This document shows positions 20,133 to 31,303 of a stretch of 53,895 nucleotides of DNA, piece by piece. Every line of letters begins with the position of its first letter. Positions within the stretch are counted from its first letter, which is position 1. Source of the stretch: Plantago elongata (Eukaryota; Streptophyta; Magnoliopsida; Lamiales; Plantaginaceae); the NCBI GenBank assembly GCA_036897095.1, contig JAYMSP010000398.1:1-53895 (forward strand), given 5' to 3'. Under the pieces are notes generated by a model that worked only from the letters and a program-made list of their open reading frames with translations, made no database searches and was not told where the DNA came from. The position numbers and the translations under genes were made by a program.

Positions 20133-23100
20133 TCAGTCACTCCAGTTATCTTCATCAGCTGCAGCAGCATTACTTTTCCTGATTTCATCCTGAATCAATC
20201 CACACAAAGGTTCAGCTACAACTCTTTTGATATGTAAAGATTTAAGAAGAGGTCAGAATTCAAAATTACCATGTCATCAGCAATGAATTTGGATGCTGGA
20301 GACCAGACAAGAATTTGTCTGTCATTACTGCCGGTGTATAGCTCCTGAGGGAAAGAGAAACATGTAAGGCAATAAGAGATAGCATGCTATCAACTATCAT
20401 GCTAGAGTGATAATGATTGATTGCAGGTACTGGTGATTACCTGATCGGGGGCATTGAACCAACAGCAATTGATATTTTCATAGTGCCCACGCAAAGTCGA
20501 CTTTGTTTGGCCAGACCACATATCAAAGGCCTGAAATATCATGAAAATAGGTTACAGCTAATCTTATATTCACACACACACACACACACAGGGCGGTGCA
20601 ATGATGGAAAATTATGCCAATCGTCAATCACCTTTGCAGTGGCCATGCACGGAACAAAAGCAAGAGTTGAATCTTGTGACACAGCCATCTGTATCCCCTT
20701 GCTACTTTGTAGCCGTGCAGTTTCATAATTTACGAGTGTGTTGCACCCAGATTCCATATCCCATAATCTAACCCTAGAATCAGAACCTGGCAGGAGGAAG
20801 ATGGAGCTGAGATTTCAAACTTTTTATAAAGAATTATGAAAGAAATCACTGAAACTAGAAACACAGTAAATCCAGCCTGAACCTATTTAATACTCCTACA
20901 CTCATGCTTTGAATAATTCAAAAGACAAAATTGCAATAACTATGTCAAAAAGGTACGCAGTCAGTACATTTATTCACAAGAGTGTAAAAATTAACCTGCA
21001 CTGAGAAGATACATGCCATCATCTGTAACCTTCAATCCCGTTACCATGCCATAATGGGCTGTGGCACGATCAAGACTCGATAACATTCCAGGATGTAACC
21101 TCTGCTTTGAAGTTTTCACTTGGCTAGGAATCCTACCAACAGCATGTGACTTCAAAGTATTCCCATTAGCGGATTTCTTATGGGGAACTCGGGCTTTTGC
21201 ACCTGAACTCTGGCCTGCTGATGATGATTTCTGCAAACAGACAAAAAGAGATCCTAGATAAACGAGTAATCTTAGATATGAAATGCAAACTTTATTAGTT
21301 CATCATACATGATACTACAGGAGTACAGGTAAAAGAATCCAGAAATAGGGTGGAAAAACTCTACTTTAGAGGTCTTCTCAGTTTTAGAAGGCAATACATG
21401 ACACCAAGATTTTTATTCATTCAAACTGGAGCATAGATTCAACAAGGAAACCACTAGCCTTTGATTTTATGATCAATCAAATAATACTTGGTTTTATTGC
21501 TAGTTACTCTAAGAATACCTTGTTATTTGATGGACGCACTAGGAGAGGCGAGCGTCTTCCAAACTGTGTATGAGATTGATCTAAGACCCGAAAACATCCA
21601 GCCCGCCTGATGTCCCAAAATCGTATAGCACCATCACATCCTCCAGTAACCAGAACCCACTCACTTGAAGTAGACCACTCCAATGACATTATACCGTCTT
21701 GACATAACAAGGAAATAAACACTATCATCATTCACATGAAGCATTTTACGTATCACCACATTGTTGTTGCAAACTGAACTATTCTAACTTTTGGTTTGAC
21801 AAAAAACACAAAGATTCAGCATAAAACCAAGGGTGACAAGATTCAGATACCCTGTTGATCCAGCTTTCCCAATCAACATAACTACATAAGGACGAGATAT
21901 CTGAGACTATTTCATCACTTAATACCCATCACTATCATGAGTATGTCCAATGTCAAAATTGTCTTGAAGTACTTTAGAAAGAGCAAAAATTTGGTAATCT
22001 TCAAATTCATTCCAATCAATTCTATAAGTTTCCTTTTTGTCCATCCCAATTTGATCTGTTCTATCGTGTGGCAAATTCTATTCAAATTACAATATTTCTG
22101 GACCCACAAAAATAACCATTAGTTTATTCTATTCTAACAAAAAAAGATGTTCAGCTCAGTTTATTATATTTTGCCATTAGTTTATACTCAGTGCTACCTA
22201 ATACCCTGCTAAACAAACGTGTAAACGATAAATGTATAAAAACCATTAGGATTAAAGGAGTTATATTCTACCATTACTCAACTGAATAACTATTCCTGAT
22301 GATGAAATGTTAGCAATTTCTTTCGTGGTCTCCACATGCTTGTGCACATTTCTGCAAAGGCAAGCATGAATTCATGCCAAAGGATTTTTTTTGTTTTAAT
22401 ACTTTTATAGGTACTCTTCAATTCTACCTAAAGATTCAAAGCAAAGAATCAGTAAAGATCTTGATTAAGGAAATATATCAGCAAGATGTGAGGCCCATAT
22501 CCAAACCACCTACTGTTGTAGAATCTACAAAATATTCATATATTTCCAGATCAGTGTATCAATTCTCTCAGTATAGCAACTCCTTGTACAAATTTAAATA
22601 GGAAACTAGTCATGTTTTATTCTTATTAAAGGTGATATTATTGTTACTGAGTAACTGTGATTCCATGGCTACCGACTAAAAATAGTAAGATGCCTAAATG
22701 ATTGAAGCCAAAATTCCAGCAATAGAGTCATATATATACTAATCACAGCATAAGTATTAGCACTGGCATACCACGATGACCAGACAATGTGTGAGAAAAT
22801 GCTCCAGACGCGATATCACATAATCGAACTTGGACATCTTCTGTCCCAGCAGCAATTAGCATGTGAGATCTTGCAAGTGGAGACATAGCAGTTCGATAAA
22901 CCTTTCCAGGCATTTTAAAATTCACGACCATCTGTGTCAGACATACATGCTCAGAATTGTACACTACTGGAAAGAGCAATCTTCACATCTCATTATAAAA
23001 AACTACTTACCTGCGTAGTATTCGTATCCCAAACATTTATGTGATGGTCATACGATCCAGTAACAAACAGCCCTGTGTCAACTGGATACCAGATGGCCGA

Positions 23101-24403
23101 GGATACTTGATACTTATGACCATTCTCGTGTTGCTTGTTTATGTACAAAATAGATTTGTGCTTTGATATCAAGCCACCCCCATCATAATCTGATACACGT
23201 TGAACATCGTAAACAGCAACAGTTGCATCTGATGCGCCAGCAAGTAGATATCTTCCCTCTGTCAGATCAACCTGATCTTGAGATCACAAAGGGGACACAT
23301 AAAATTTTTAATAAAACATTTTTCCACGCTGAAGGGTAGATGCATTGGTCAAATAGAGAGTTTTGATGCAGGCATGCAGCAAAAGCAAAATCGTGAACAC
23401 AAATAATCATTAGGACTCCTATCCTACTCTAGTTCTTCATATAAAGTTATAAACTTGTATTGCATAAATTATTTTCAGTAAAACTTGGTTTGGCAGAAGA
23501 AGATTAAAGCATCCCTGTGTAGCTTATAGGCTGCTGCTCTACAGATCTCTCAAGACGGTATGGATTTTGGAACGGGACTAAGCACAGTTAGCTCAATTAG
23601 TTTTTCATACAAACATGAATAATCGTAGCTACTATTGCAGAAATTGAGGTGAGATCATTCGTTACTCCTGTCACACCATCTCATTTACATCTTGCTTTAT
23701 TGGCGGATTTTCATTGTCACTTTCTCCTCGTTTTGTGTCAAGTAAAATATTTTCTTTCCTCTTCAATCAACTGAATTTACACTAGATTTCCATATATTAT
23801 GTTCCTGTCTGTAGGCCATGATCTGTTATTAGCACTTGTCTATTCGAAATTCAGAACTTCACCCTTAAGCCATCACATGTAGGCTCATACTCACATTTAA
23901 ATGATCTACAAACAAGAACTCATCAAACAAATCCAACCCGTTCATATCAAAGTCGAAAACGATTAGCCCTAAACATCCAATGACTGAATAACCTGGTGTA
24001 TAAACTTGGCTAGATCAGACACCCAATTAAAAACACCAATCATAACCTTAAACGCATGATGAGCCCCGAATCACACATTTCAATGGAAAATCTAATAAAC
24101 TCCAAGCAGGAAAACACCAATTTAAGAATGCAATTACAACCTACAACAATGAGAATCCAGGTGCACAAGTATCCAGAAAAGAAGAATTGAAAAGAATTGA
24201 GAAATTGATGTGCATAAGTATATCCATAGTTGGAAAATAAACAGAAAAAGGACCTGAAGGGAGTTGACTGAGCCACGGTGAGAGGAGACAATCTCTTTGT
24301 AATTGGAGAGGTGGATGGACGAAACTCGCGACTTGGAAACCCTACTAGCGAACAAATTAGGGCGAAGCTTCCCGAATTCTCTCTTGCTAATCTCCTTCCA
24401 CAT
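20133..24403 (-). CDS. CSA: CSA/ERCC8 homologue, WD40 substrate receptor for repair ubiquitin ligase
   Basis: Nine exons splice in phase: 24254-24403, 23011-23271, 22772-22931, 21519-21697, 20996-21230, 20632-20786, 20441-20530, 20270-20344, 20133-20189. Together they give about 453 residues, close to the roughly 450 of Arabidopsis ATCSA-1. The start MWKEISKREFGKLRPN is the family N-terminus. WD40 blades include VQVRLCDIASGAFSHTLSGH, GGCDGAIRFWDIRRAGC (a WDxR DDB1-binding box) and SDSRVRLWDMESG, and the tail ends DEDNWSD. CSA docks on DDB1-CUL4 in the nucleus and directs ubiquitylation during transcription-coupled nucleotide excision repair. All inspected donors and acceptors are GT/AG. A lysine- and serine-rich insert (KSSSAGQSSGAKARVPHKKS) lies between blades, as in plant homologues. 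No damage is seen. Confidence 0.95.
20571..20591. repeat. (CA)n microsatellite in CSA intron
   Basis: A run of about ten CA dinucleotides inside the intron between the sixth and seventh CSA exons. A likely length-variable marker. Confidence 0.95.
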
Positions 24404-24818
24404 CGTCCTCGCATCTTGGTTCTTACACCTCCCCAAATTACCACTCTTCTCAACTCACTCTTCAACAACAATAATAATAATAGTAATGATTATGATCACA
24501 AAAGCTAACCTTCAAAAACCAAAATTGATTCTAGTTTGAGCTTCAATCGTCTCTGTTGAAACCGATAATAATCGCAGTAATTGAATGTTTCTACTACTTG
24601 AGAAGCAACTGGTTCATCTTCGATAAAAGGGTATTAGCAATAGCGATGACAGATATATATTACTACTGTGTTTTTCTTTTCCTTTTTTCTCTTCCTCTAA
24701 ATACAGTAACGCGTTTCGTAGGTTATATCAAGCGATTAATCCAGACCGAGAGATACACGGTGAGATTTTCTCTGTACTATCACGTAGTTGTGAGTTAGCT
24801 AAGTAGTTTTTTTTATGT
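24404..24818. other. upstream region of the CSA gene
   Basis: Likely 5' UTR and promoter of the minus-strand CSA gene. It contains a short AAT trinucleotide run at about 24469-24482. Open frames here overlap the first CSA exon or are chance frames. Confidence 0.45.
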
Positions 24819-25790
24819 TACCACTATCTAGGACGGTACAAAGTACGAATACGGATCAATTTGCATCCGGATGGAAAAATAGTACATCCGTTATCCAATC
24901 CATTCCGAGCGGATTGGATATGGATAAATTCGTCAGATAACGGATAAATTCAGCGGATATTCGTATCCAGTAAATAAATTTGAAAAAAAAAATCAATTTC
25001 ATGATCTAAAATCCAAATATACATAATTTCATACTCCATAAAAAATCAAAAGCTGAATTAGAGAAAAATCAAATCAATCGATGAGCAAAGATTGAATTCG
25101 AATGAGTTACGACTTACCAATGTTGAAGAGACGGCGATGAGAACAGCGGGCGAATGGATAGGAGAAGAAGACGGCGGCGGTGGGCGGGCAATGGAGAGGA
25201 GAAGAAGAAGGCGGCGGGAACTATCCGAAATTCTGACGATGAAAATTAAGAAGACGAATGGAGAAGAAGATGGCGGCTAAGAAGAAATGTTAGAACTTAG
25301 GGTAAAATAACAATAATAACCTAGTTTAGACGGATAAACGGATATCCGACGGATTTATCCATTTTATCCGTTCAAAACGGATGTAGAAAAATCTCATCCG
25401 CGATCCGATTCGGTCCGTTTTAGCAGATAAACGGACCGGATTTGCAGATCCGGATGAAATGAGCAGCCCTACCACTACCCTTTCAGTTAGTTTTACAGCT
25501 CAATTAATTTTTTTAATAAAAGGTACATTACGTGAACGTGCATCTTTTTAAACAAGCTAGTTGAAGCTAGCTGGTTTGAGAAGCTTACCAAGATAGCTTA
25601 TTAAAAAAAAAGCTCCTGAACTGGCTACCAGTTAATTATTCTAAACAAGGTCTAACTTAGTTAGCTTCTCAAATCAGCTAGTTTTTCAGCTAGTTTGTTA
25701 AAAAAGTTGCGCGCTCACATAACAAAGCTTTTTATTAAAGAAAATCTCATTGAGCTGACAAGCTAGTTGAAAAGATAGTGATAAGCAGAG
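24819..25790. mobile_element. palindromic MITE split by a hAT element
   Basis: The left terminus is TTACCACTATC (24818-24828), resuming at 25472 as CCACTACCCTTTCAGTTAG, TTACAGCTCAATTAA. The right terminus near 25790, reverse-complemented, reads TTATCACTATCTTTTCAACT, AGCTTGTCAGCTCAAT. Both arms carry GTGAACGTGC/GTGAGCGCGC, TTTAAACAAGCTAGTTGA and GAGAAGCT in mirrored order. The 320-bp core at 25472-25790 is thus a large imperfect palindrome. It shares its sequence with the block at 11224-11455. The hAT element at 24829-25471 sits inside its left arm. Confidence 0.65.
24829..25471. mobile_element. non-autonomous hAT element, 643 bp
   Basis: The element begins TAGGACGG and ends GAGCAGCCCTA. The 8-mers CCACTATC (24821-24828) and CCACTACC (25472-25479) form a target duplication with one mismatch, as expected for hAT transposons. 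Subterminal regions are full of CGGAT and ATCCG motifs in both orientations (for instance GCATCCGGATGG near the left and CAGATCCGGATG near the right), typical of transposase-binding repeats. A purine-rich GAAGAAG/GGCGGCGG tract fills 25090-25290. It produces an open frame that I regard as chance. No transposase is encoded. Confidence 0.75.
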
Positions 25791-26286
25791 TCATAGTGCA
25801 TTGTATTTCGGGTCATTAAATATTTATACGTAGGGTTCATATATAATTAATATTACAAATAATAATTTTAAAGCATGTATTCGTTATGAGTTTGTATGAA
25901 TTTTAACATCTACCAAACATGTTCTAATATGGGTTAATATATTATCATTACAAATTTATATATCTACTTACTAAAATTAGATTCATGCTACTAAACGTCA
26001 CCTATAGTGTAATACGTATCCGAATGTCAATTTGGTCGTACGTGTTTGGACAGAATTAGGCCATACATTAAGTTGTACCATGCATAGAAAGGGTACTGAG
26101 AGCATTAGTGGTAGAAATTCTGTGTATTTTCAAACTTTTCTTCAAAATATAATTCAAATGAACACCTATACTATTTTTAGAGAGTTGATAATTTTTTTCA
26201 GTAATCCTATTTTGATTAAAAACTGCCTAAAGAGCTAGTTGGGCCCATCAATTACTCTTTCAAACAATTTAAGGAGTGCTCATATG
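25791..26286. other. AT-rich intergenic sequence
   Basis: No gene, repeat family or RNA gene recognised. The open frame at 26032-26238 has no family resemblance. Confidence 0.4.
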
Positions 26287-26289
26287 TTA

Positions 26290-26453
26290 GGCTTGAGATT
26301 CGGCTAATTGGACAGTCATTTAAATGCCTTCATTTGACTCGATGAACATTGATTTGGCCTAAAATACACTTTAAATACCCACATTTTAATTCATTTCAAA
26401 CACAATTTCACCAAAATCCCCATTCAAATAACATGTCAATCAGTCTGAGTGAG
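26290..26453. mobile_element. Tourist-like MITE, second family, copy 1
   Basis: A 164-bp block flanked by TTA on both sides (26287-26289, 26454-26456). Its reverse complement matches 51838-51945 closely: shared strings include TTTTGGTGAAATTGT, TTGAAATGAA, AAGTGTATTTTA, GTTCATCGAG. The ends carry weak inverted repeats (GGCTAATTGGAC against GACTGATTGACA). This defines a dispersed MITE family with opposite-orientation copies 25 kb apart. Confidence 0.6.
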
Positions 26454-26559
26454 TTACAAGAAGGTACTTCCTTTTTCAGTACCTAGGAGTCCATTTAAAT
26501 GCTTAACGATTGTCTTTGTTGCATTATCAGCCTCTCCTAAGAGAAAATGACGAACAGAG

Positions 26560-27320
26560 TTATACATGAAAATTACTTGAGTTGTGGGGGGACGACTTCA
26601 GCTTGTGCAAAGTATTTTCTATGATGTTCAACATCATTGGATCGAGTAAGTGTTTGTGTTCCCTAAGAAGGTGTTGAAGAAATTTGAAGACAATTTCTCT
26701 AAGACATGTTCGATTTCAAATAGAAAGAAGTCTCATATATATCCCTTGGCATGGGATGATGTTTGTAGAACTCGATCTGAAGGCGGTCTTGGGTTATAGC
26801 ACATCTTCCAACTATGAACCAGGTGGCTATATGTTTATAAACTCCTTTGGGATGTGGTTGTTAATGCTAAACAAGACAAGTTGTGGATCCGATGAGAAAT
26901 GTCTTCAAACATGCCTATTCCTCTTGATGCATCTTTCATGTTTAGAAAATTGTTGAGGTGTAGAGATTTGATAGTTCAAACCGGGAAATGGAATTGATGC
27001 TTTTGCAATGCTAATTTGTACGAGTTGCTTAGGCTTACTCTCCATGTTGCCTCTTGGAAAGAATTGATGCTTAACAACAAAGCTACTTCTCGAGCCCGAT
27101 TCATATTATGGCTAGCTTTGCGGAATAGACTAGCCACAGATGATAGGTTACTACGTACAATGTTGTGATTGATCCACTTTGCATTTTCTGCTCAATTGAA
27201 ATGAGTGCTTTGATATATGCTGTTTAGCTGCCTCTTGATTGCAGCTGCTTGGAATTCACTGTTGTCTTAGTTTGGGAAATATGTTCCTATGGGGATTTCG
27301 AACACTACTATTCCAGGTCT
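26560..27320 (+). pseudogene. LINE reverse transcriptase C-terminal relic with zf-RVT
   Basis: Hand translation gives the typical plant non-LTR retrotransposon tail. Pieces are LQLVQSIFYDVQHHW and FPKKVLKKFEDNF, then KKSHIYPLAWDDVCRTRSEG with GLGL, then KLLWDVVVNAKQDKLWIR. A zinc-binding RT-associated segment (ARFILWLALRNRLATDDRLL) then leads to a DPLC-type Cys motif. Several stops and at least one frame shift interrupt it. Only the 3' third of such an element is present, as usual for 5'-truncated LINE copies. A poly-A tail and target duplication were not found. Confidence 0.75.
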
Positions 27321-28970
27321 GCTCTTACATATTAGAGGGAGTATATGCTCAAGTGATTGGTGAGATAGTAGTCGTACTACTATTTGTTAGGTAATTAGGA
27401 GACAGGACGAACACGATTTGAACCACAATCTCATATTAATAATGCATATAACTTAACTTAACCATTAGACTAAGTAAAATTATATGTTTATCTTCATTTA
27501 AGTTTAAATTAAATTAAAAGATATTTACACGTTCCTATACTTCTTTGCCCCCTAAGAATTTACACGTTTTTTTATGCATATAATATAACATCATTCATCT
27601 ATTGTCATGCTTTATAGTTATGTTGCGTCTCAATATTGTGCCTCAAAGTACTCGTTATCCAGGCAATAACATGTTATGTGTCGTAAAGTCGATCACATTA
27701 GTTAGATGGCTTATTAAGTTCTATACAACACATTAAAATTTTCTTTTTCTCATTTACCTACCTTTTTAAATGATCACTTTTGATTTAGATCCCTAATGAT
27801 TTAAATTTTACATTTGGGTTCAACATTAAAATAAAGTATTGACTTTTGTTGAAAGTTTTGAAGTGTGCCTCTTTTTTATTAGATGAAAACATTTATTTAA
27901 GTTATGTTGAAACACATTTTTGTCAAAAAAAAAATTTTATATTTTAATTAGCATATATTACTTCGAAGCAATTATAAATTTAAAATTCTAATAAATTAAC
28001 CCAAAAAAGTGTAATATTTTTTTATATTTTCATACATCTTCATTATTTTAAAAAATAATATTTAACTTTGGCTCGAATTTATTTAGAAAAGTTTCATTAT
28101 ATGATTGGATTGAACAATTGACATATATAATTTAGTAGTAAATAAATTCGAGTTAAAGTTAGATGAAGTTGACCGAAAAAAGTCAATAAAAGTATTTGTT
28201 CTAGGATGGAGGAAGTATATAATAAACAAGACAAACTAAATTATATATAGTCATCATTCTTTAACTTTTTATAAATTTTAAATTCCAAAGTATTGAAAAG
28301 GTAAGATGTTCTTAAATAGGAAAATCAAGGTTTTTTTGTAGTTTTTTTTACAGTTTTTGAGTTTTAGTGGTCTGGCCAGCCGAGTTTCTTAAAAAATCGC
28401 CAAGACATACATTTTCTATTATTTTAATAGATTATGTTATGATTTTAAATTATTATCATTGAAAGTTTCAGTCACAATTTTAACGTATTTTGTTATTTTT
28501 TTTTAAGAGATGATATGATACTTTTAGTGTTTCAGTCAATTATACTCAAACATTTTTTGCTGATTTTTGAACAAATTGTGTGATAATTTTAAGGAACTAC
28601 ATATATTTTTATGACTTCTTGTAGCTTTAAGTGACACTCTAATACCATTAAACAACTGTTAAACAAGTCTAAATGTTACATGAAATCCATTAAAATAGTC
28701 ACAAACAAGCTTAAAATGAGCTAATTGAACTTTTAGTCATGCACAGATTTTAAAACTTCTATTCCCGTAGAAAAAATTACAATAAATGTCCATTTGGTGT
28801 CTTTTTATGCAAGTGCACTTGAATTGTTAATATAGGCTCTCTTTTTTTCGATCAAACTTGGTGGACTACAGCTTTCAATCTTTTATTACATGTGTTTGTT
28901 ACTTAAGTACTGAATTTGGCAATTTTGAGAGCACCCAACTCGATGTCACCATCACACCTGCATAAAACAT
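27321..28970. other. AT-rich intergenic sequence with a SINE-like relic
   Basis: No gene. On the minus strand at 27414-27472 there are tRNA-promoter-like boxes: a TAGTCTAATGGTTAA A-box-like string and a GTGGTTCAAATCG B-box-like string about 35 bp later, as in plant SINEs. The rest is very AT-rich and featureless to me. Confidence 0.35.
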
Positions 28971-28971
28971 T

Positions 28972-29825
28972 GACAAACTAGGTTAAAACTATAACAACAT
29001 TCATTAAAATTATCACAAATGCTTTAAAACAAAAAGAAAATGTGCAACACAAGCTAAAAATAGTAATGTTGATGCGCAAAACCATAAAAGTGCATTTTAA
29101 AACTATAACAGAACATGAAAATGCAACACAAGCTAAAATAGTAACATTAATACATAAAATCATAACCGTGCCTCTTAAAACTATAACAAAACATTTGTAA
29201 AAATTCAAATCATATATTTCACATCATAGTTCTTAAATCAAAAAAGAAACATGCAAAACAAGTCAAAATTAGTAAAATTGAAGCTTAAAACTATAAATAT
29301 ACCTCTTAAAACTACAACAAATCAAAAATATACAACACACGCTAATTAATTACAGTATCATTAATGCTTAAAACAACATCAGTGCCTTGTAAAACTATAA
29401 CTACATCTCTCAAAACTATAACAACGTATATACAAACAATCAATTTTATAAACATCTCGTTATAAGCTAAAAAAATTAATGTTAATGCTTAAAACTAGAA
29501 CTGTAACAATAAATTTTAGTACTATAACATATGCTAAAAATAATAACATGCAAAAATATTTAACACAAGCTGACAAGCTAAAAATTGTGACAATGAAATT
29601 TAAAACCATAACCATGCATCTTAAAACTATAACAGTGCATCTTAACTACATAACATAACAAAAACATACAACATAAGCTAAAAACACATTGATTAAATAC
29701 ATAACGGTACCTCTTAAAATTAACAATGTATTTTAAAACTATAACAAAGCATGTGCAAAAATTTAAATTAAATATTTCATCATTCTAAAAATACCAGCAG
29801 TGTTGTTTAGAAACTACAATAATAA
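28972..29825. repeat. degenerate tandem array of TTAAAACTATAACA units
   Basis: About 850 bp built from diverged repeats. Each unit contains variants of CTTAAAACTATAACAAAACAT, CAACACAAGCTAAAAATAGT and TTAATGCTTAAAACCATAACC, spaced roughly 80-110 bp apart. The minus strand translates in part as a repeating 28-residue hydrophobic pattern (VIVLRGTVMILCINVTI, then VIVLKCTFMVLRINITI) before breaking up. The period drifts, so it is old. I cannot say whether the repeat was ever coding. Confidence 0.7.
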
Positions 29826-29836
29826 TTAGAATAATT

Positions 29837-30752
29837 TCAAAAACCTCACTTGAAATGCCGTGTTTTTCAAAAAACTCCAAATTTTTTACTACTTTGAAAT
29901 TTCTTTTCTCATACCTCCCCGAATCTATCATCGTCTTTCTTGACCATTAATAGTCAACTGGCGGAGAAAAGTTAACGGAGTCAACCGTTAGTCAACAGTA
30001 AAAATTCAACATTTTTAAAATTAAAATTTTCTTTTCAAATATTGTGAAAATCATTTTTCTAAATTAAAAAAAAATTGATTATTGCAAATTAGTCCATACA
30101 ATTTCCTAAAACTCACATACTACTTTATCTTTTTAGCAAAATACTCCCTAAATTTTAATAAACCACAAAATACTCTCACCATCTTCCACCACCTCCAACC
30201 ACCATTTTCACCACCTCCAACCACCATTTCCACCATCTCCGACCATTGTTTCCAACACATTTTTTGTATTCATTCCTTCTTCATTTTCTCCAAATAGACC
30301 CAACGAAGCTCGACCTTCATTTTCTCCTTCCGATACCTATTTTAAAGTTCCGATCGGAGATGTTAAAGCTCCGACAGATGGAGGTGTTACAGCTCTGATT
30401 GATATTGTATTTGGTGGTTTGGTGTGGTGGTGGAAATTGATGGTTTGGTGGTGGAGTTGGTGGTTTGGTGTGGAAGATGGTGGTTGAGAAAGGTAAAAAT
30501 ATTTGGGTAGTAATTTTTAAGAATTATAATTTTATAGGCTAATTTGTAATAATTGATTTATTATATTTTTTAATTTCGAAAATGACTTTCAAAATTTTTA
30601 GAAATTATTTTTACTTTTTACTAAAAATTTTAAAAGTTGACTTTTGAAGGGTTGACTTCGTTAACTAACGGAGTCAACTAACGACTGGAAGTTTTTAAAA
30701 TAAGATGGATGTAGTGGATATTTCACTCTTTTTCACGGAGGTATTTCACATT
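29837..30752. mobile_element. non-autonomous element with long TIRs and CCACC/GGTGG core
   Basis: The two flanks are inverted copies over about 250-300 bp. Left blocks GTTAACGGAGTCAACCG, AATTGATTATTGCAAATTAG and TACTCCCTAAATTT mirror right blocks GTTAACTAACGGAGTCAAC, CTAATTTGTAATAATTGATT and GGGTAGTAATTTTTAAG. The centre is an inverted pair of CCACCACCTCCAACCACC-type (30170-30240) and GGTGGTTTGGTGTGGTGG-type (30410-30490) repeats around TCCGATCGGA. The long TIRs without a transposase suggest a MULE derivative. No clear target duplication was found. Confidence 0.65.
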
Positions 30753-31008
30753 AACATTCAACGTGTTGTCCAAAAATTTGGAATCTCTTAATTAATTTTT
30801 TCACAAATCATTCGACATTCAATTCTCTTTCCCTTAACTCCTCTATAGCACATCAATTTTGTACCTCCTCAGCATATCTCATCAATAATAAAGAGAGGGC
30901 ATATCAGATTTATCACTAAATAAGACAAGGTGGATAGAGATTTCAAATCGTTACCTCTCTTTGCCTGATCAATTGAAGGTACCAATAATGAGTTAACAAC
31001 CGGCCGCG

Positions 31009-31303
31009 AAGCTTAGACGATGAGTAATTAGCCGAGCTGCGTGAGTTTTTCCGATCCTTCGACCAGATTGACAACGGTAGCCTCACGGATCTCGAGTTCG
31101 GCAAGCTTATGCGATTACTTAGACTGAAACCTAGCTCCGGATGCACTAATCTAAAAAGCTGGCAAGAACATCAATGCCCTGGTATGATTTAGTTTCTCGA
31201 AGTTTGTGGCACTTGTGTCACCGGAGCTTCTTCTGGTGAAACTCAGAGGAGCAGTTGAAGGCTTCAAGCTGCTATTTAAAATTTTGATGGAAATGAAATT
31301 GTC
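31009..31303 (+). pseudogene. calmodulin-like protein (CML18-type) pseudogene
   Basis: The plus strand encodes the first EF-hand half of a CML18-like calcium sensor: LAELREFFRSFDQIDNGSLT, then LEFGKLMRLLRLKPSS. In a shifted frame it continues with KAGKNINALV and KFVALVSPELLLVKL. A further frame shift gives a weak DGNEI remnant of a third EF-hand. A stop follows the SLDDE segment at about 31025, another lies before the FVALV segment, and there are two frame shifts, so the copy is dead. The first calcium loop also reads DQIDNGS rather than the family's DRNKDGS. No intron is visible. The parent family is itself intronless, so retro-origin cannot be judged. Confidence 0.8.

Noticed and set aside
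25092..25280. Arg/Glu-rich 62-codon frame inside the hAT element
   Set aside because: A purine-rich simple-sequence artefact; it has no homology and ends within the element.
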